Assembly: GCF_019578655.1 (NCBI RefSeq)
Contig: NC_063257.1
Location: forward strand, 11,532,001 to 11,596,000
Direction: 5' to 3'
Origin: Ricinus communis
Lineage: Eukaryota > Streptophyta > Magnoliopsida > Malpighiales > Euphorbiaceae
Length of the DNA: 64,000 nucleotides
Part shown: piece after piece, positions 12,692 through 23,308 of the stretch
Layout: each line of letters opens with the position of its first letter
How positions within the stretch are numbered: the first letter of the stretch is position 1
Translations under genes and position numbers: made by a program
The notes under the pieces: generated by a model
The model's database searches: none
The model's input: only the letters and a program-made list of their open reading frames with translations
What the model was told of the DNA's origin: nothing

Positions 12692-12951
12692 GAGCTGCTT
12701 ATTTCCAAATACTCATGCTGTAAGCTCGAGGCTGGATAAGGATCGCAAACTACGACCAAGACGGCACACCTAGCCTGGGGGTCCTTTGTTCTTTAAATTC
12801 CGATGAGCCAAGCTAGCCTTTTTGTATTCGAGAATAAACAGATCGTAGCTTAGCTAAGGAACCATTGCTAAAGGATCAGAGAAGAGAGAGAGAGAGCTCA
12901 GAAAGCCATAAGTATTAGAACACAGAGATTTTATTCATCAGAATAGGGAAG
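12692..12951 (-). repeat. 3' terminal direct repeat of caulimovirid copy 1 (R-leader)
   Basis: 260 bp, nearly identical to 23047-23308 and in the same orientation. On the minus strand it starts about 33 nt after a TATA-like box and contains AATAAA (12930-12935), as expected for the redundant end of a pregenomic RNA. It ends next to host sequence, about 12 nt short of where the primer site would be. Confidence 0.85.
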
Positions 12952-12983
12952 GAAGCTTGCCCCCTCATTACAACCAGGGTCTC

Positions 12984-12991
12984 ATTAAATA
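12984..12991 (-). promoter_or_regulatory. TATA-like box of caulimovirid copy 1
   Basis: The minus strand reads TATTTAAT here, about 33 nt before the start of the terminal repeat. The spacing fits a pregenomic-RNA promoter whose start site defines the repeat boundary. Activity is unknown. Confidence 0.55.
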
Positions 12992-13288
12992 GGGACTTGA
13001 GGCTCACCCAAGGCACTAAGTGACAGGGCTTGTAAATTACACAATTCAAGGAAGCCTAACTGTTCACACCACGTGATTGGCTTCCAGGACATACCTCCTG
13101 AGACGTCACTATCATGACACCAATACAATGCATATATAAACCAAGACTATGACAATACATAAAGACTATGACAATCCATAAAGACTATGACAATACATAA
13201 TTATTTTACCCCAACTTTGGACAGCTGTAACTGAGACACGACAACACTTAATGTATTACATAGAGTGAGAGGGAGAGAGGTTCAGATT

Positions 13289-13985
13289 CTACCAGTCTTC
13301 ATTATTGACATCACCATGAAGATGTATGTATAAAGGACCAGTGTTGATGTTGTCTAGCTCTTTATTATCTTCTAGTAGTTGGGAATCTTGCATTAATGCA
13401 TCCTGCTGCTCTTGAGAGAGTGTGGGGTCATCCCGGGGTGTCGGCAATATGGAAGATCGTGACACAACATCCATCCATTGCTGTGTGCAGATGAGTGGAG
13501 TGGAAATGACCATGTCTTCCTGCTGGTTCCTAACTCTGAGTGCAAGATCTAGTTCCGCCATTAACTTGAGGTGCCTGATACAGAGGCCGATCAATGGTTT
13601 TCCAATGGTAACATATATTTTGAGTGGCATATGCTCCTTCAATGACCTGGAAATAGGACCTGTGGATAATAAAAATTACTCGATATTCTGATGCTCGAGC
13701 ATTGTTATCAGTGAAAAGTTTATTTTTGTGGATTAATTTTAACAGGTTAACCTTCCACTAATATTCAGTCTGAAACCAGGTAAGATACTACCAAGGCAAT
13801 GTTCCGTTATTGGTGTCAAGATTAAGAAAGTACATAAGGTCCATGAGAGGAACTTCAATTGCATGATAATAGAGGGTAGAAAGGCACCATAAGAACCAAA
13901 GTTCTTCTTGTATTTGAGGATGTGAGGGGGTGAGGTGATAAACCAATCTCCATGGGTGATCAGGGTAAAAGAAATGTGGACTCAT
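13289..13985 (-). pseudogene. Caulimovirid copy 1, conserved 3' coding region of unknown function
   Basis: Two frame pieces (13985-13788 and 13642-13289) match the 3' reading frame of copy 2 (49860-50511). The first holds PDHPWRLVYHL and LMDLMYFLNLDTNNGT; the second continues to a run rich in Pro, Asp and Gln. It lies after RNase H, where a retrotransposon would have an integrase, but no zinc or DDE motif is present. I do not recognise a fold. Conservation between the two copies suggests a real viral coding segment before decay. A frame change between the pieces breaks it. Confidence 0.6.
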
Positions 13986-14000
13986 TAGGATTTTGAAAGT

Positions 14001-14600
14001 TTATCGAATAACGGAAAGGTAATGGAACATCATATTTCTAGCAAAATTACTGACTTGTTTTGAAGTCAGTCCTGGAGGTAGGGTTGGAGGAGATGGTGGC
14101 TGAGTTGGCATGGATGAAGAAGATCCTTTGTTTTTGAATGAGGCCATAAAGATGATTGGAAGGTCAAAAGTGGACGTCAGGTGAATCACTGGTTGGTGAC
14201 TAGGCTTAGAGAGTCTAGATAAGAAATCCGGAATCACATTCTTGGTTCCTTTTATATGCTGGACTTCAAAGTCATATTTGCTGAACCAGGACTTCAATCT
14301 CAGCAACTGTGCTTCAGGAATAGTTTTCTGATTGAATTCAAGAATCTTTGGAAAAGAGGAGTTGTCCATCCTTACAGTGAAATGTTGGCTGATGAGAAAG
14401 AATTCAAACATTTTTATACTGTATTTGACTATAAGAATCTCCTTGTACGTTGAATGGTAATGTGTCTCTGCTTTAGAAAAGGTACCTGATGCATATCCAC
14501 ACAACCTTTCCTTTCCGTTAAGATTCTCGAGCAATATCGCTCCCCATGCGTAGTCAGATGCATCTGTTTGGAGTATTAATTTTCCTGTTGAGGGTATCGT
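14001..14600 (-). pseudogene. Caulimovirid copy 1, RNase H part of pol
   Basis: The C-terminal RNase H-like portion of the polymerase, which removes RNA during reverse transcription. LCGYASGTFS, HYHSTYKEIL and VRMDNSS line up with the RNase H core and VQHIKGTKN with its end. The N-terminal TDASDYAWGAI-like segment lies just beyond the annotated frame near 14540-14575. It is cut from the RT part by the hAT-type insertion at 14611-15059. Confidence 0.75.
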
Positions 14601-14610
14601 CAGTGCAGGC

Positions 14611-15059
14611 TAGACTTGATCATGGGCCGGGCCTGACTTGATTTTGGACAAGCCCGAGCCCGAAATTTTTTAAAAAGCCTGGCCCGGCCCGACCAATTAT
14701 TAAATCTGTCCCAAATTGTAGTTATATTTGGATTTAGGGTTTTATTTTGATTAATATATTATTAATAACAATAAAACTATAAACAAAAATAATATGTAGC
14801 TAAGTGGTATTGGCACTTAATTATAAGTTGAAGGTCACAGGTTCGAGTGCTAGGTATGATAATTTTTTTTTACTAACTAAACTAGACATCGAGCCGGGCC
14901 GGGTCAGGCTTGGGTTTTTATATAAATTCCAAGCCCGGCCCGAGAATTACGGGCTTTTTGTGGGTTCAAGCTGGGTCGGGCTTGTACTAAAAAATTGTTG
15001 TCCATGCCCGGCCTGAAGAGTGCGGGCCTGGCGGGTACCTAGGCCCATGAACAGGTCTA
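14611..15059. mobile_element. Non-autonomous hAT-type element inserted in caulimovirid copy 1
   Basis: The 449-bp insertion has inverted ends: TAGACTTGATCATGGGCCGG at the left and, read inward from the right, TAGACCTGTTCATGGGCCTA. The flanks are GTGCAGGC (14603-14610) and GTCAGGC (15060-15066), an 8-bp target duplication with one base lost. Alignment to viral copy 2 confirms that viral sequence continues directly across the site. Subterminal GC-rich words (GCCCGGCCCG and its complement) repeat on both sides, typical of hAT non-autonomous families. No transposase is present; the open frame inside is not a gene. Confidence 0.82.
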
Positions 15060-15066
15060 GTCAGGC

Positions 15067-16431
15067 GAATCCCGGGCCAATTCTTTTAATTTCTTGACAG
15101 CTATAGTTTGCTATACAGACCATGGAGGAGGATTCTTCTTTAGCATTTTTGAGAGATGACATGTATATTTGGACAAATGGAGCAGGGCATCTCTGACATA
15201 GTTAAGAATCCTGAGAAATTGCTGGATCTGCTTTACTGAAAGATTCTCATCAAGAAAATTTTTCAATTCTGCAGTGAGATGGGAACCATAAGTGTATTGT
15301 CCATCTTTGAAATGCATGCCAAGAAATTCAATCTCCTTTTGTCCAATAATGCTCTTCTTTTCAGAAAGCATGATTCCATGGACAATTGCCATAAAATGCT
15401 GTAGAAGTTCATGATGAGCATCCTCTGTTTCTGAGAATAGCAGTTTATCATCAATATAAATCGGGCCGAATGTAAAATGGGTTGAAATACTTGCATCATA
15501 GTCTTTTGGAACAGTGATAGGGCTGTTTTGAGCCCAAATGGCATGATCGTCCACTGATATTGGGCATTCGGAATGCATAATGCTGTTTTATGCCCAATTG
15601 CCAGAATTCTGCCTTTAAATCAAACTTTGAATAGTATTGGGCTTTCTGGATGTGGACTTTGAGGTTTGAGATCCTTGGAAGAGGAAATTTGTTATCCTGC
15701 AGAAAATAGTTTAGAGGCTTGTAATTAATAACAAACCGCTTTTTTCCCCTAAGCTTCTCCGATCTTTTTTCAACATAAAATGCCTGGCAAGTCCACTGAG
15801 ATGTTGTGGGTTCAATGAGACCTTGCTGAAAGAGCGCTAAGCATTCTGACCTGGCAAGTGCTAAATCTGATGGAGACATTCCAAGGTGGGTCGCCCTGGT
15901 AGGATTCACATCTTCATTAAGTTTGAAAGGTAGCTTAATGAAAAATTGTGGGTTCTTCCAGAGTGGCTGAGGATAATGAAAATGAGCATGTGATTCAGGA
16001 CAAAATGATAATAACTTTTTCCTGTATTCTAGGAAAGGTCCTTCTACATCTGAGATAGCAAACAGATTACTGGTATCTGTATATGGACGGAATTGCCTCT
16101 TGAATTTAATACCTGTAGGGAGGATTTGTAACTTTGCAGCTTGATGATAAATGTCAAATCCGATCAAGAGGTCCTTGCTTGGAAATTCTGATCCAATAAC
16201 ATGCGTCCAGATAACGCAATTTGGGAAAGACTGTATACCTATCCGTTGTCTTGTAATCAGGGTTGTCCTAAAAATCTCTCCATTAGCTGCTTTAAATCTA
16301 TTTTCTTGGTATCGCCAACATTCTTGTGGAAGAATAGACGGGTTCATCATGATTTTTTGTGCCCCACTGTTAAAGAAAGCAATTACTGTCACTGGCTTGG
16401 CATATTTTGAAGGCAAGACCTGAACAGGCAC
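15067..16431 (-). pseudogene. Caulimovirid copy 1, protease and reverse transcriptase
   Basis: The frame from 16431 down begins with the aspartic protease. Its active-site motif reads FFNSGAQ, with Asn (codon 16371-16369) in place of the catalytic Asp of the D-T/S-G motif; copy 2 keeps Asp. Reverse transcriptase follows, with QAFYVEKRSEKLRGKKR, INYKPLN, FPLPRI and FDLKAEFWQLGIK, then after a frame change near 15540 the YIDD active site (15458-15447). The lost protease Asp, the frameshift and the hAT insertion just downstream mean no working polymerase can be made. Confidence 0.85.
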
Positions 16432-17561
16432 ATACGGAATGGGAGGCTCTGGTTGAGCTGCAAATTGGTAGACTCATGAGCCAAGCTGGGAGATAATGGA
16501 TATTGCATTACATCCGCTAGGATGTTATCAATACTTTCCATCTGTAAATCCATCATTAGAACTGGAATTTCTTCTGATCCTGAAGAAGAGTCGTCTTCCG
16601 ATGAACTAGAATCTTGATGTATTTCTACCCCAAAAAGACTATCACTAGTCGGGACGTCTTGTTCGGAGATGAGAGACTCAATATTTTCTTCGAAATCTCC
16701 TAGCAATGACAATGTCATGCTTACATGCTGGACCATCTTAGCTGCCTTATCTAGGTTTTTAGGATAATTTTTTGCAAAATGTCCTTTCTTCTTGCAAATG
16801 TAGCATCTGGAGGACTTGGTGCTTTTATCTTTCTTTTTTTTGAAGTAACGGAACTTCTTAGAATGAGTCTTGTTCCTCTTTTCGCTTTCTTTATAATGTT
16901 TAGAAGAGGATTTGTACTTTTTCGTACTGGAACACCTTGAACATGTGCAATTTGAAGATTTGCACTTGATTTTTAGATGATCTCTATTACATGTCTGCTT
17001 TGTAAGAGTACCTTGAGACTGCAATGACTTGAAGAATTCTTGTAACTCACACAGTTTTTTGAGTGTTGCTAGTGTAAACTGCCATAGTTCTTCAAAAGCT
17101 GTAGCATTTACTGCTCTTTTAGTTGCATTGATGGAGGAATGAATTTCAGGCTGAAGTTCTTCTGGAAGGGACGAAATGAAAGAATTTTTTAAAGTATCAT
17201 CACTTTCATTTCCGCTAATCGCATAATACAGCTTTGACATTGCCATATAATGCTTTTCTAGATCCTTTTTCTTCAAAGAACAGCACCTTCGATCAAAGTA
17301 CTCCTGCTTCTGCTGCTTGACAATCAGATCAACATCTCCAAGAAATTGGTTGTGAAGTAATGCGATTGCTGTTGCTGCTGAAGGCATAGTAGTGAATTGC
17401 ATATGCACATACTTAGATTGGTTTTGGAACCAATCTCTGAGACTTCCAATAAACCTGGTAGTAAACTCAGTAAGGACCTTTTTGAGGCTAGCATTTTCAT
17501 TGGACATTTGTAAGTCAATCCATGCTAGAAATTCTGATATCCTATCCTTCCATTTGGAAGG
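16389..17561 (-). pseudogene. Caulimovirid copy 1, coat protein C-terminal half with zinc knuckle
   Basis: The frame from about 17507 down to 16389 is the gag-like coat region. DWFQNQSKYVHMQF and a conserved alpha-helical part come first, then a Lys-rich basic stretch and a CCHC-type knuckle at 16805-16764 (CYICKKKGHFAKNY). The fourth ligand is Tyr where Cys is expected. An acidic Ser/Glu tail follows (SSSSEDDSSSGSEE), typical of caulimovirid coat proteins. Its upstream part is separated by the 3.15-kb solo LTR. Confidence 0.83.
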
Positions 17562-17566
17562 TGGAA

Positions 17567-20500
17567 TGTCATGACCCCATCCGTGGGCCCGTGACTAGCA
17601 CTAGGGAATGGGTAGGCGTAAGGCCACCGAGTCCCGTAGTAAGCCTAACACTCACCACTCAAACAAATCTCATCTCAACTTTTACTATTATTAACGCCAT
17701 AATTTACAGTAACATTAAATTTTACACAATTAAATCGGTCTGCCAGAAGAACTAGGCGAGACCCGAAACTCAGAAAAATTTACAACTGATACATCTACTA
17801 TTACTACTGCGGAGAATCTAAAATTTACCAATTTACATAGCAAATCAAATACATCACCCGATGATGAAGGAGTCGGGTTACTGAATAAAAGTCGCGGGAA
17901 GACTAACAGTCACGCATCTGAAAAAAAATAAATTGAGACTGTCAGTCTCAAGAGTGAGTTAAAATCAAATAATCTAGAGACTATTGCAGTCTTCACAGAA
18001 AATATTAATTATTCGAATCAATATATCAAACCATGCACGTAAATACAACTCATATTATAATCATACCATAATAAATAAATAAATAAATAAATAAAAATAT
18101 ATTTTTACTTTTACGGGACGAGTGACTCAATAGAACCCTAACCCCAAATTCTAGTAGCCTTTTGGCTCTCTTAATCCAATAAGACTGGCGTCCAGAGAGC
18201 AATGCTCGACAAGGGACCTTATCTCCAGTCTGGTCACTTAAGTATCCAAATATGCCGGCGCCCAAAGAGCAATGCTCGACCAGGAACCTTTACTCCGACA
18301 TCTCATTCCAATAGGACTGGCGCCCAGAGAGCGAAGCTCGACTAGGGTCCTTAACATCCAGTCCGGTCACTTAATATTCAAATAAGCCGGCACCCAGAGA
18401 GCGAAGCTCGACCAGGGTCCTCTACTCCAGCATCACACTCAAATCAGCTCAGAGAGCCATGCTCGACCAGGGCAAAACTCATAATAATCTTATTACCGCA
18501 ATTTACTCATATCAGCCTAGAGAGCCATGCTCGACCAGGGCGAACTCATAATAATCTTATTACATGTCCATGATCATTACCGGTGCGCACGCGGTCCTGA
18601 TGTAACCCATCAGGTGGCATGTTCTACGAAAGCCACATTCCCAAATCGCAATCATCACATTTAATAAATATCATTGTCTAATGAAATCATTCAACACATA
18701 TTGAAATAAGGATTAAAAAATTTAGGGTAAAGCAACATGCAATTCGTGTGGAAAAATAATAATATTTGTATTATTATAACATTAATAATAATAATATTTA
18801 TATTATTTTCAATAATTAATAATCAAGTGAAATCATTTATATTGCGATACTAATAATCATATTAAGCATAAATTCTAAAATAGCATATTAAAATCAGACT
18901 TAGCAATAGTGCAATGATTAAATGACTTTAACTCACAGAATTGGTCGACCTCCTAGCTCTGCTCCAGTGCCTCGATTGGAGCGAGCCGAACAGACGGATC
19001 ATCTAATCACGGAAAATAATTTATCAAAAGGCTGAAACAATTGATCATTAATCCTAGGTCTAGATTCCTAGGACTGACTATCTAAGAATCCCGATTCGGG
19101 TGAATTCTACCAAAAATTCGGCAGAACCTCCCCTACAACACGGACGTTTACCCCCGTAAAACGGGTCCAGGACCTGCCAGAAAAATACTACAAATATCCA
19201 ACAATTCAAAACAACATGAGTCGGGTCCACAGACTTCATATTTTTCCCGACTCCGCTACACAGCACAAAACACGAGGTAGGAAAACCGACAGACAATTAT
19301 TTTAAGATCACAAATATCATCTAATACTAAATATAAACCAGTAGACACACAATTAAACCAAGAATTTCTAAAATTACATGCCAGAGAAAATTACCAAGAC
19401 GCTCGGTCGACTCGCCTCAAGCCGCCGGAGTCTGATCGACGATCCGAACTCACCATCGGACTCGAAACGATGCGCTGATGACGATCCCCGCTTCTGATTT
19501 TCTGATTTGACACCCGATCATTCGGAGAGATTTGCAGATGATCTCGGCCGTCGATTTGCAAATGAAGCTCAATCGCCACAAAACCGGTGCCATTGCGAAC
19601 CTTGAGCTGAGGAGAGTCGGGATACGTCCTCCGATCGTTCATAGCTCACCAGAGCTCGCCGAAAAAACCCAAAAACATTGGCTGCCCCTCAAACTTCACT
19701 TTGCCGGATCTTGCAACTCCGGCCACCCCAGGCATCGCCACTATTGCCAGAAGAGAGCCCTCGCCGAGAGGAGCCGATCGCCACCGGAAACAGTTGACAA
19801 GGCACGGATCAGTAGAAAAATCGCGCCAGCCTCTCCGCATTGGCTCACGCCAATTGCGCCGCATCGACGCCCATTGGTCGGCCTCTCTCTCTCTCTCTCT
19901 CTTCTCGGCGCCTCGCTTCTCTCTCCCCAACACCACTCTTCTTCCTTTCTTCAATATCGACATTGAGCCCCTGAACTTTTTCTTATTACAACTAGGTCCC
20001 TTAACCTTTTTAATTACTTACAATTTTATCTTGCAGAATTCCAATTTAACCCCTAAACTTTCCTTTATCCTTTCAATTAAGCCCTTAGCTAATTAATTTG
20101 GGCCAAATTAGAATTATTGGAAATACACAATTACATAAATACCCATGACCGACATATTTATTTACAAAAATACCAAACTCACAAATTTCCATTAAAACCC
20201 CATAAAAATAAAATTATATTTTTAATCCTTATTCCAAAATAAATTTCCAATTTAGTCCTAACACACAATTAAATTAAATAACCAATTTACTAATTATTTT
20301 CCAACTTAAATTTTAATACCACTAGTTAATTAAAATACCAATTTCCCCAAAATTCTTTTATAAAAACATCCTTTACAATTTCTTCCAAAATTTTCCAATA
20401 TATATAATTTAAGTTGAGCCAAAAGATCCCGATTCAAGATAAATTCTTCAGAAACTACCCAATAGAAGTTCAAATTTTTGACGTATACATATACATTGGG

Positions 20501-20720
20501 AAAAAACTAGAATAACCAAAAATATCATCTACCCTTCAAATAATTTACTTAATTAATTCTTAAAATTTCAAACTAATTGGGTATAGAAAAATAATTCATT
20601 TAATTGACTAATATTAAAATTTCCATTAAATAATTTCAAATTAAACCAAATAAAAATGAAGCTAAAATTAACTTAAATAAAAAACTCATTATTAAATATA
20701 TAAAAATTCCGGGTATTACA
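17567..20720 (-). mobile_element. Solo LTR (about 3.15 kb) inserted in caulimovirid coat region
   Basis: Read on the minus strand the 3,154-bp insert starts TGTAATACCCGG and ends GGGGTCATGACA. It is flanked by a perfect 5-bp duplication TGGAA (17562-17566 and 20721-20725). TG...CA ends with a 5-bp duplication mark an LTR-retrotransposon integration. No gag-pol frame and no internal repeat of the ends are seen, so a single LTR left by recombination is the simplest reading. It contains hairpin-bearing repeats (18180-18560) and a GC-rich block (19390-19970) with a CT microsatellite. Long GC-rich LTRs occur in Gypsy-type elements; the family is not identified. Confidence 0.85.
18180..18560. repeat. 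Tandem hairpin-bearing repeats in the solo LTR
   Basis: Six copies of a core like AGAGAGCGAAGCTCGACCAGGG lie near 18196, 18265, 18326, 18398, 18448 and 18518. Each core contains GAGC-nnn-GCTC, a short perfect stem with a 3-nt loop. Neighbouring words (CTGGCGCCC, CCGGCGCCC) recur in the first four units. The unit lengths are irregular (about 50-75 bp). Confidence 0.75.
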
Positions 20721-20725
20721 TGGAA

Positions 20726-22130
20726 TATCAATGTGAACCATGGTCCTGAGGAGGTACTAGGTTTGGGAGTCGATGTAGGCATAAAAGAGGAATAATCATC
20801 AAGAGGATCTTCAACGATAGGTTTAGGTTGTGATTGCTGAGTATTCATTAAGATTTCTGAAATATCAGCCATTTCAGAATCTTCTAAAGTGTCAGAGTCA
20901 TAAGCTCCAATCATCAACTGTTGTGGTGCTTTACTATTATCCGGAGTATGGGTTTTCTAGGCAGAACTTTGTGGTCTTGCACTTAAATGGTGGAAAGTTC
21001 CAAAAGGTAACTTGGTCACTGGTTCTGATGGTGAAGGTGAGAACAGAGAGAAACCTTGTCGGAAGGGAGGAGTCACAGTTGAGGATGATGAGGCTGCAGA
21101 TGAAAATATATAAATTTCTGGAGACCTTTTCTTCATATCATACTCAATATGCTCTATCTGACGTTTAAGATTCATAATCTCTTTTTCCTTTTGTTGGAAG
21201 GCTGATGACATTGGTTGAGTAGTTCTCAATTATCTGTCTAGAGCCTGATATCTATTTTGCAGAAAAGAATATAATTGGAAAACTTCTGTTGAATAACTAT
21301 CAAGCTTTTTATCTATCTTGTGAGCCAAATGGAGAGCTTAATCTAATTTTCCATCGATTTTCTTTAAATAAGAGCTCTAGACTATTGAATTAGAAGTCTG
21401 CCAATTCAGTACTTCTTCTGGTGGAGTAAGATGCTCCAAAGTTCTTAATAAAGTGACCTTTGAGGGGGTGATCTCAGATCTTTTATTTTCTGACTTTCCT
21501 AGAGGAGGGAAATCTTCAGGCTGGAACATGAAACAGTTTTGAATTGTTTGGGGTGCCTGGACTGCTGGCAAATCAGAGTAAATCTCCTGTCTGCAAGTAG
21601 TAGAAAGCTTTTGTCCAAAGACAATTCTTTTTTGAGCTAAAAATATCTTCATCCCATCAAAGGTAATGTCAAGGATGGTCTTTCCTTCTTTTGCAAGAAG
21701 TTCCAAAGCTTCCTTATACATAGGAAGAGGATATTTATCCTGCTTTCCCTTTTGCTATTTTTTGTGGATGCCAATCCAAGGACCGTTTGGATCTCGGTCA
21801 TCTTACCTGGGTTTCTTGACTGAACACAGAGTCTTTGGAGACATGGCTTTTGAGGTTTTCCTGGGGTGTTGAAAACACAGTTCAGCAAAATCAAGTTCAT
21901 CTTTGCAGGTGCAGCCTGGTTCACACATTTCTAGGTTAATATCCCAGATGAAATGTCCCTTAATCCTTGCTGTATAGATATGATGTCTAGAGGATTGAAA
22001 AGAATGAATAGGGATCTTCTCTCTAGGTCTGGACACAGGTTGAATCATCGAAGCCTGGAAAATAGAGGGAGCAGAAGAAGATTCTTCTGTTTTTGTAAAA
22101 ATTGTTTTCACAGTACCATCCTTTTATGTG
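20726..22130 (-). pseudogene. Caulimovirid copy 1, region between movement protein and coat core
   Basis: Frame pieces 22111-21803, 21721-21377, 21229-20957 and 20917-20726 match 45300-46620 of copy 2 in order. Recognisable parts are a Cys-containing segment (CEPGCTCKDELDFAELC), FMFQPEDFPP, a heptad-like Lys/Glu-rich coiled coil (KEKEIMNLKRQIEHIEYDMKK) and an acidic Ser-rich stretch. In related viruses this area encodes coat or virion-associated sequence. Frame changes and stops separate the pieces. Confidence 0.65.
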
Positions 22131-22165
22131 AAAAAAAGAGGATCAGTAGCCTGAACATGCTTGGC

Positions 22166-22992
22166 TTAAGATGCATGGAGTTTCTTGTAATTTGTCACCC
22201 ATTCAGTTGAAATCAGCTTCTGTAGATCTTCTCTTTCTAGCTGCCTTGGGGCTTGGACTATTGTAGGGACTTGGCTAGAATCTGCCATGATAAATAAGGC
22301 ATCAGAAGTGGCTTGGAAACCTGAGATTTGTAAATTGAAGGCATGATCTTGGAGTCTGTAGACAATTTGGTGGTGCAGGGTTGCAGAGAGAGCATCAATC
22401 ATTTGGTTAGCTCCAATGATTTGAACTTGGACTTTGAGTGCAGTGGACAAGTAAGGATCATTGAGAGATAAATTAAAATTTGGGAAGAAGATCAGGACAA
22501 CACTTCCGGTGTTAAGTGTTGTGACAATAGTCTCGATCACTGCATGTTCGTATCTGAGGTACCTGACATCCGGGCCGTAACAGGTAAACCTATTCTGCCA
22601 TGATAAGAGAGTATGAGCCTGACAGCTCCAAGATGGAGATGAGTGTACCCCTGTTTCTTCCATTGCTCTATAAAAGAAGTGGGAATTTCTAGAGTAACAT
22701 ACTGTTCCTGAGTGGTGGAAGTAAGGGAACATTGTAAAAGTGAGGAAGATTGGACATACTCTTTAATAGACAAGGGTTGCTTGTGAATGATCTGGTTAAA
22801 AGTCTTTCGAATAAATTTTTGCTTCTTGAAAATGTTATATGGATTGATAATGGGCACAAGGGTGTTTTCTATTTGGACATTTTCAAGAATATGGGAAATC
22901 TCCACAAGGTGGTCTATCTTATTTGATATAGTCTTTCTACAAGAAGGGGAGAGTTGTAGAGTAGAAGTATGAGTAGTGATTTCTGAAGTCAT
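22166..22992 (-). pseudogene. Caulimovirid copy 1, movement protein
   Basis: The first gene after the primer site, with ATG at 22992-22990, 31 nt from the primer site. It carries the 30K-type movement-protein core seen across Caulimoviridae: YVTLEIPTSFIEQWKKQG, HLHLGAVRLILSYHGR, GLPV, VVLIFFPNFNLSLNDP and ALKVQVQI. Such proteins modify plasmodesmata so that virus can pass between cells. The reading frame breaks near 22560 (after GLPVTARM) and continues in another frame. The copy 2 counterpart runs through this point. Confidence 0.83.
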
Positions 22993-23022
22993 GATGGCCA
23001 GATTCTCTTCTCAGTCACCTAT

Positions 23023-23035
23023 GGCTCTGATACCA
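23023..23035 (-). other. tRNA-Met primer-binding site, caulimovirid copy 1
   Basis: The minus strand reads TGGTATCAGAGCC, complementary to the 3' end of plant initiator tRNA-Met, the primer used by caulimovirids for minus-strand DNA synthesis. It lies 11 nt inside the 5' terminal repeat. Confidence 0.9.
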
Positions 23036-23046
23036 AATCTGGCCGA

Positions 23047-23308
23047 GAGCTGCTTATTCCTAGATACTCATGTTGTAAGCTCGAGGTTGGATAAGGATCG
23101 CAAACTACGACCAAGACGGCACACCTAGCCTGGGGATCCTTTATTCTTTAAATTTCGATGAGCCGAGCCAGTCCTTTTGTATTCGAGATTAAACAGATCA
23201 TAGCTTAGCTAAGGAACCATTGCCAAAGGATCAGAGAAGAGAGAGAGAGAAAGCTCAGAAAGCCATAAGTATTAGAATACAGAGATTTTATTTATCAGAA
23301 GAGGGAAG
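23047..23308 (-). repeat. 5' terminal direct repeat of caulimovirid copy 1 (R-leader)
   Basis: 262 bp matching 12692-12951 in the same orientation, with AATAAA at 23292-23287. Its outer edge coincides with the inferred RNA start. It differs from the other repeat at scattered bases, so both are old. Confidence 0.85.

Larger units (their letters stand above)
12692..23308 (-). mobile_element. Endogenous caulimovirid (pararetrovirus) copy 1
   Basis: An integrated plant pararetrovirus in reverse orientation. In viral order it has a 262-bp terminal repeat, a tRNA-Met primer site, movement protein, coat region with CCHC knuckle, aspartic protease, reverse transcriptase, RNase H, a conserved 3' region, a TATA-like box and a 260-bp terminal repeat. 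No integrase follows RNase H, and a movement-protein domain is present, so this is Caulimoviridae and not an LTR retrotransposon. A single MP-CP-PR-RT-RH order recalls Petuvirus- or Florendovirus-type genomes; the genus is not settled here. Two later insertions (14611-15059 and 17567-20720) lie inside. Without them and their target duplications the copy is about 7.0 kb, or about 6.7 kb of unique genome. Frameshifts, stops and substitutions at conserved catalytic or zinc-binding positions show that it is inactive. Confidence 0.9.

Noticed and set aside
14804..15016. 70-residue frame on the plus strand
   Set aside because: It lies wholly inside the 449-bp hAT-type element and consists of its GC-rich subterminal words.
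18180..18560. Repeat array considered as CRISPR
   Set aside because: Irregular spacing, a plant LTR context and no nearby cas genes; these are LTR-internal repeats.
19391..20096. Several overlapping open frames on both strands in the GC-rich part of the solo LTR
   Set aside because: They result from high GC content, lack motifs and lie inside an LTR bounded by a target duplication.
12692..23308. Reading copy 1 as an ordinary LTR retrotransposon because of its terminal repeats and primer site
   Set aside because: There is a caulimovirid movement protein, no integrase and no target duplication, and the 5' repeat begins at the RNA start with no U3 in front of it.
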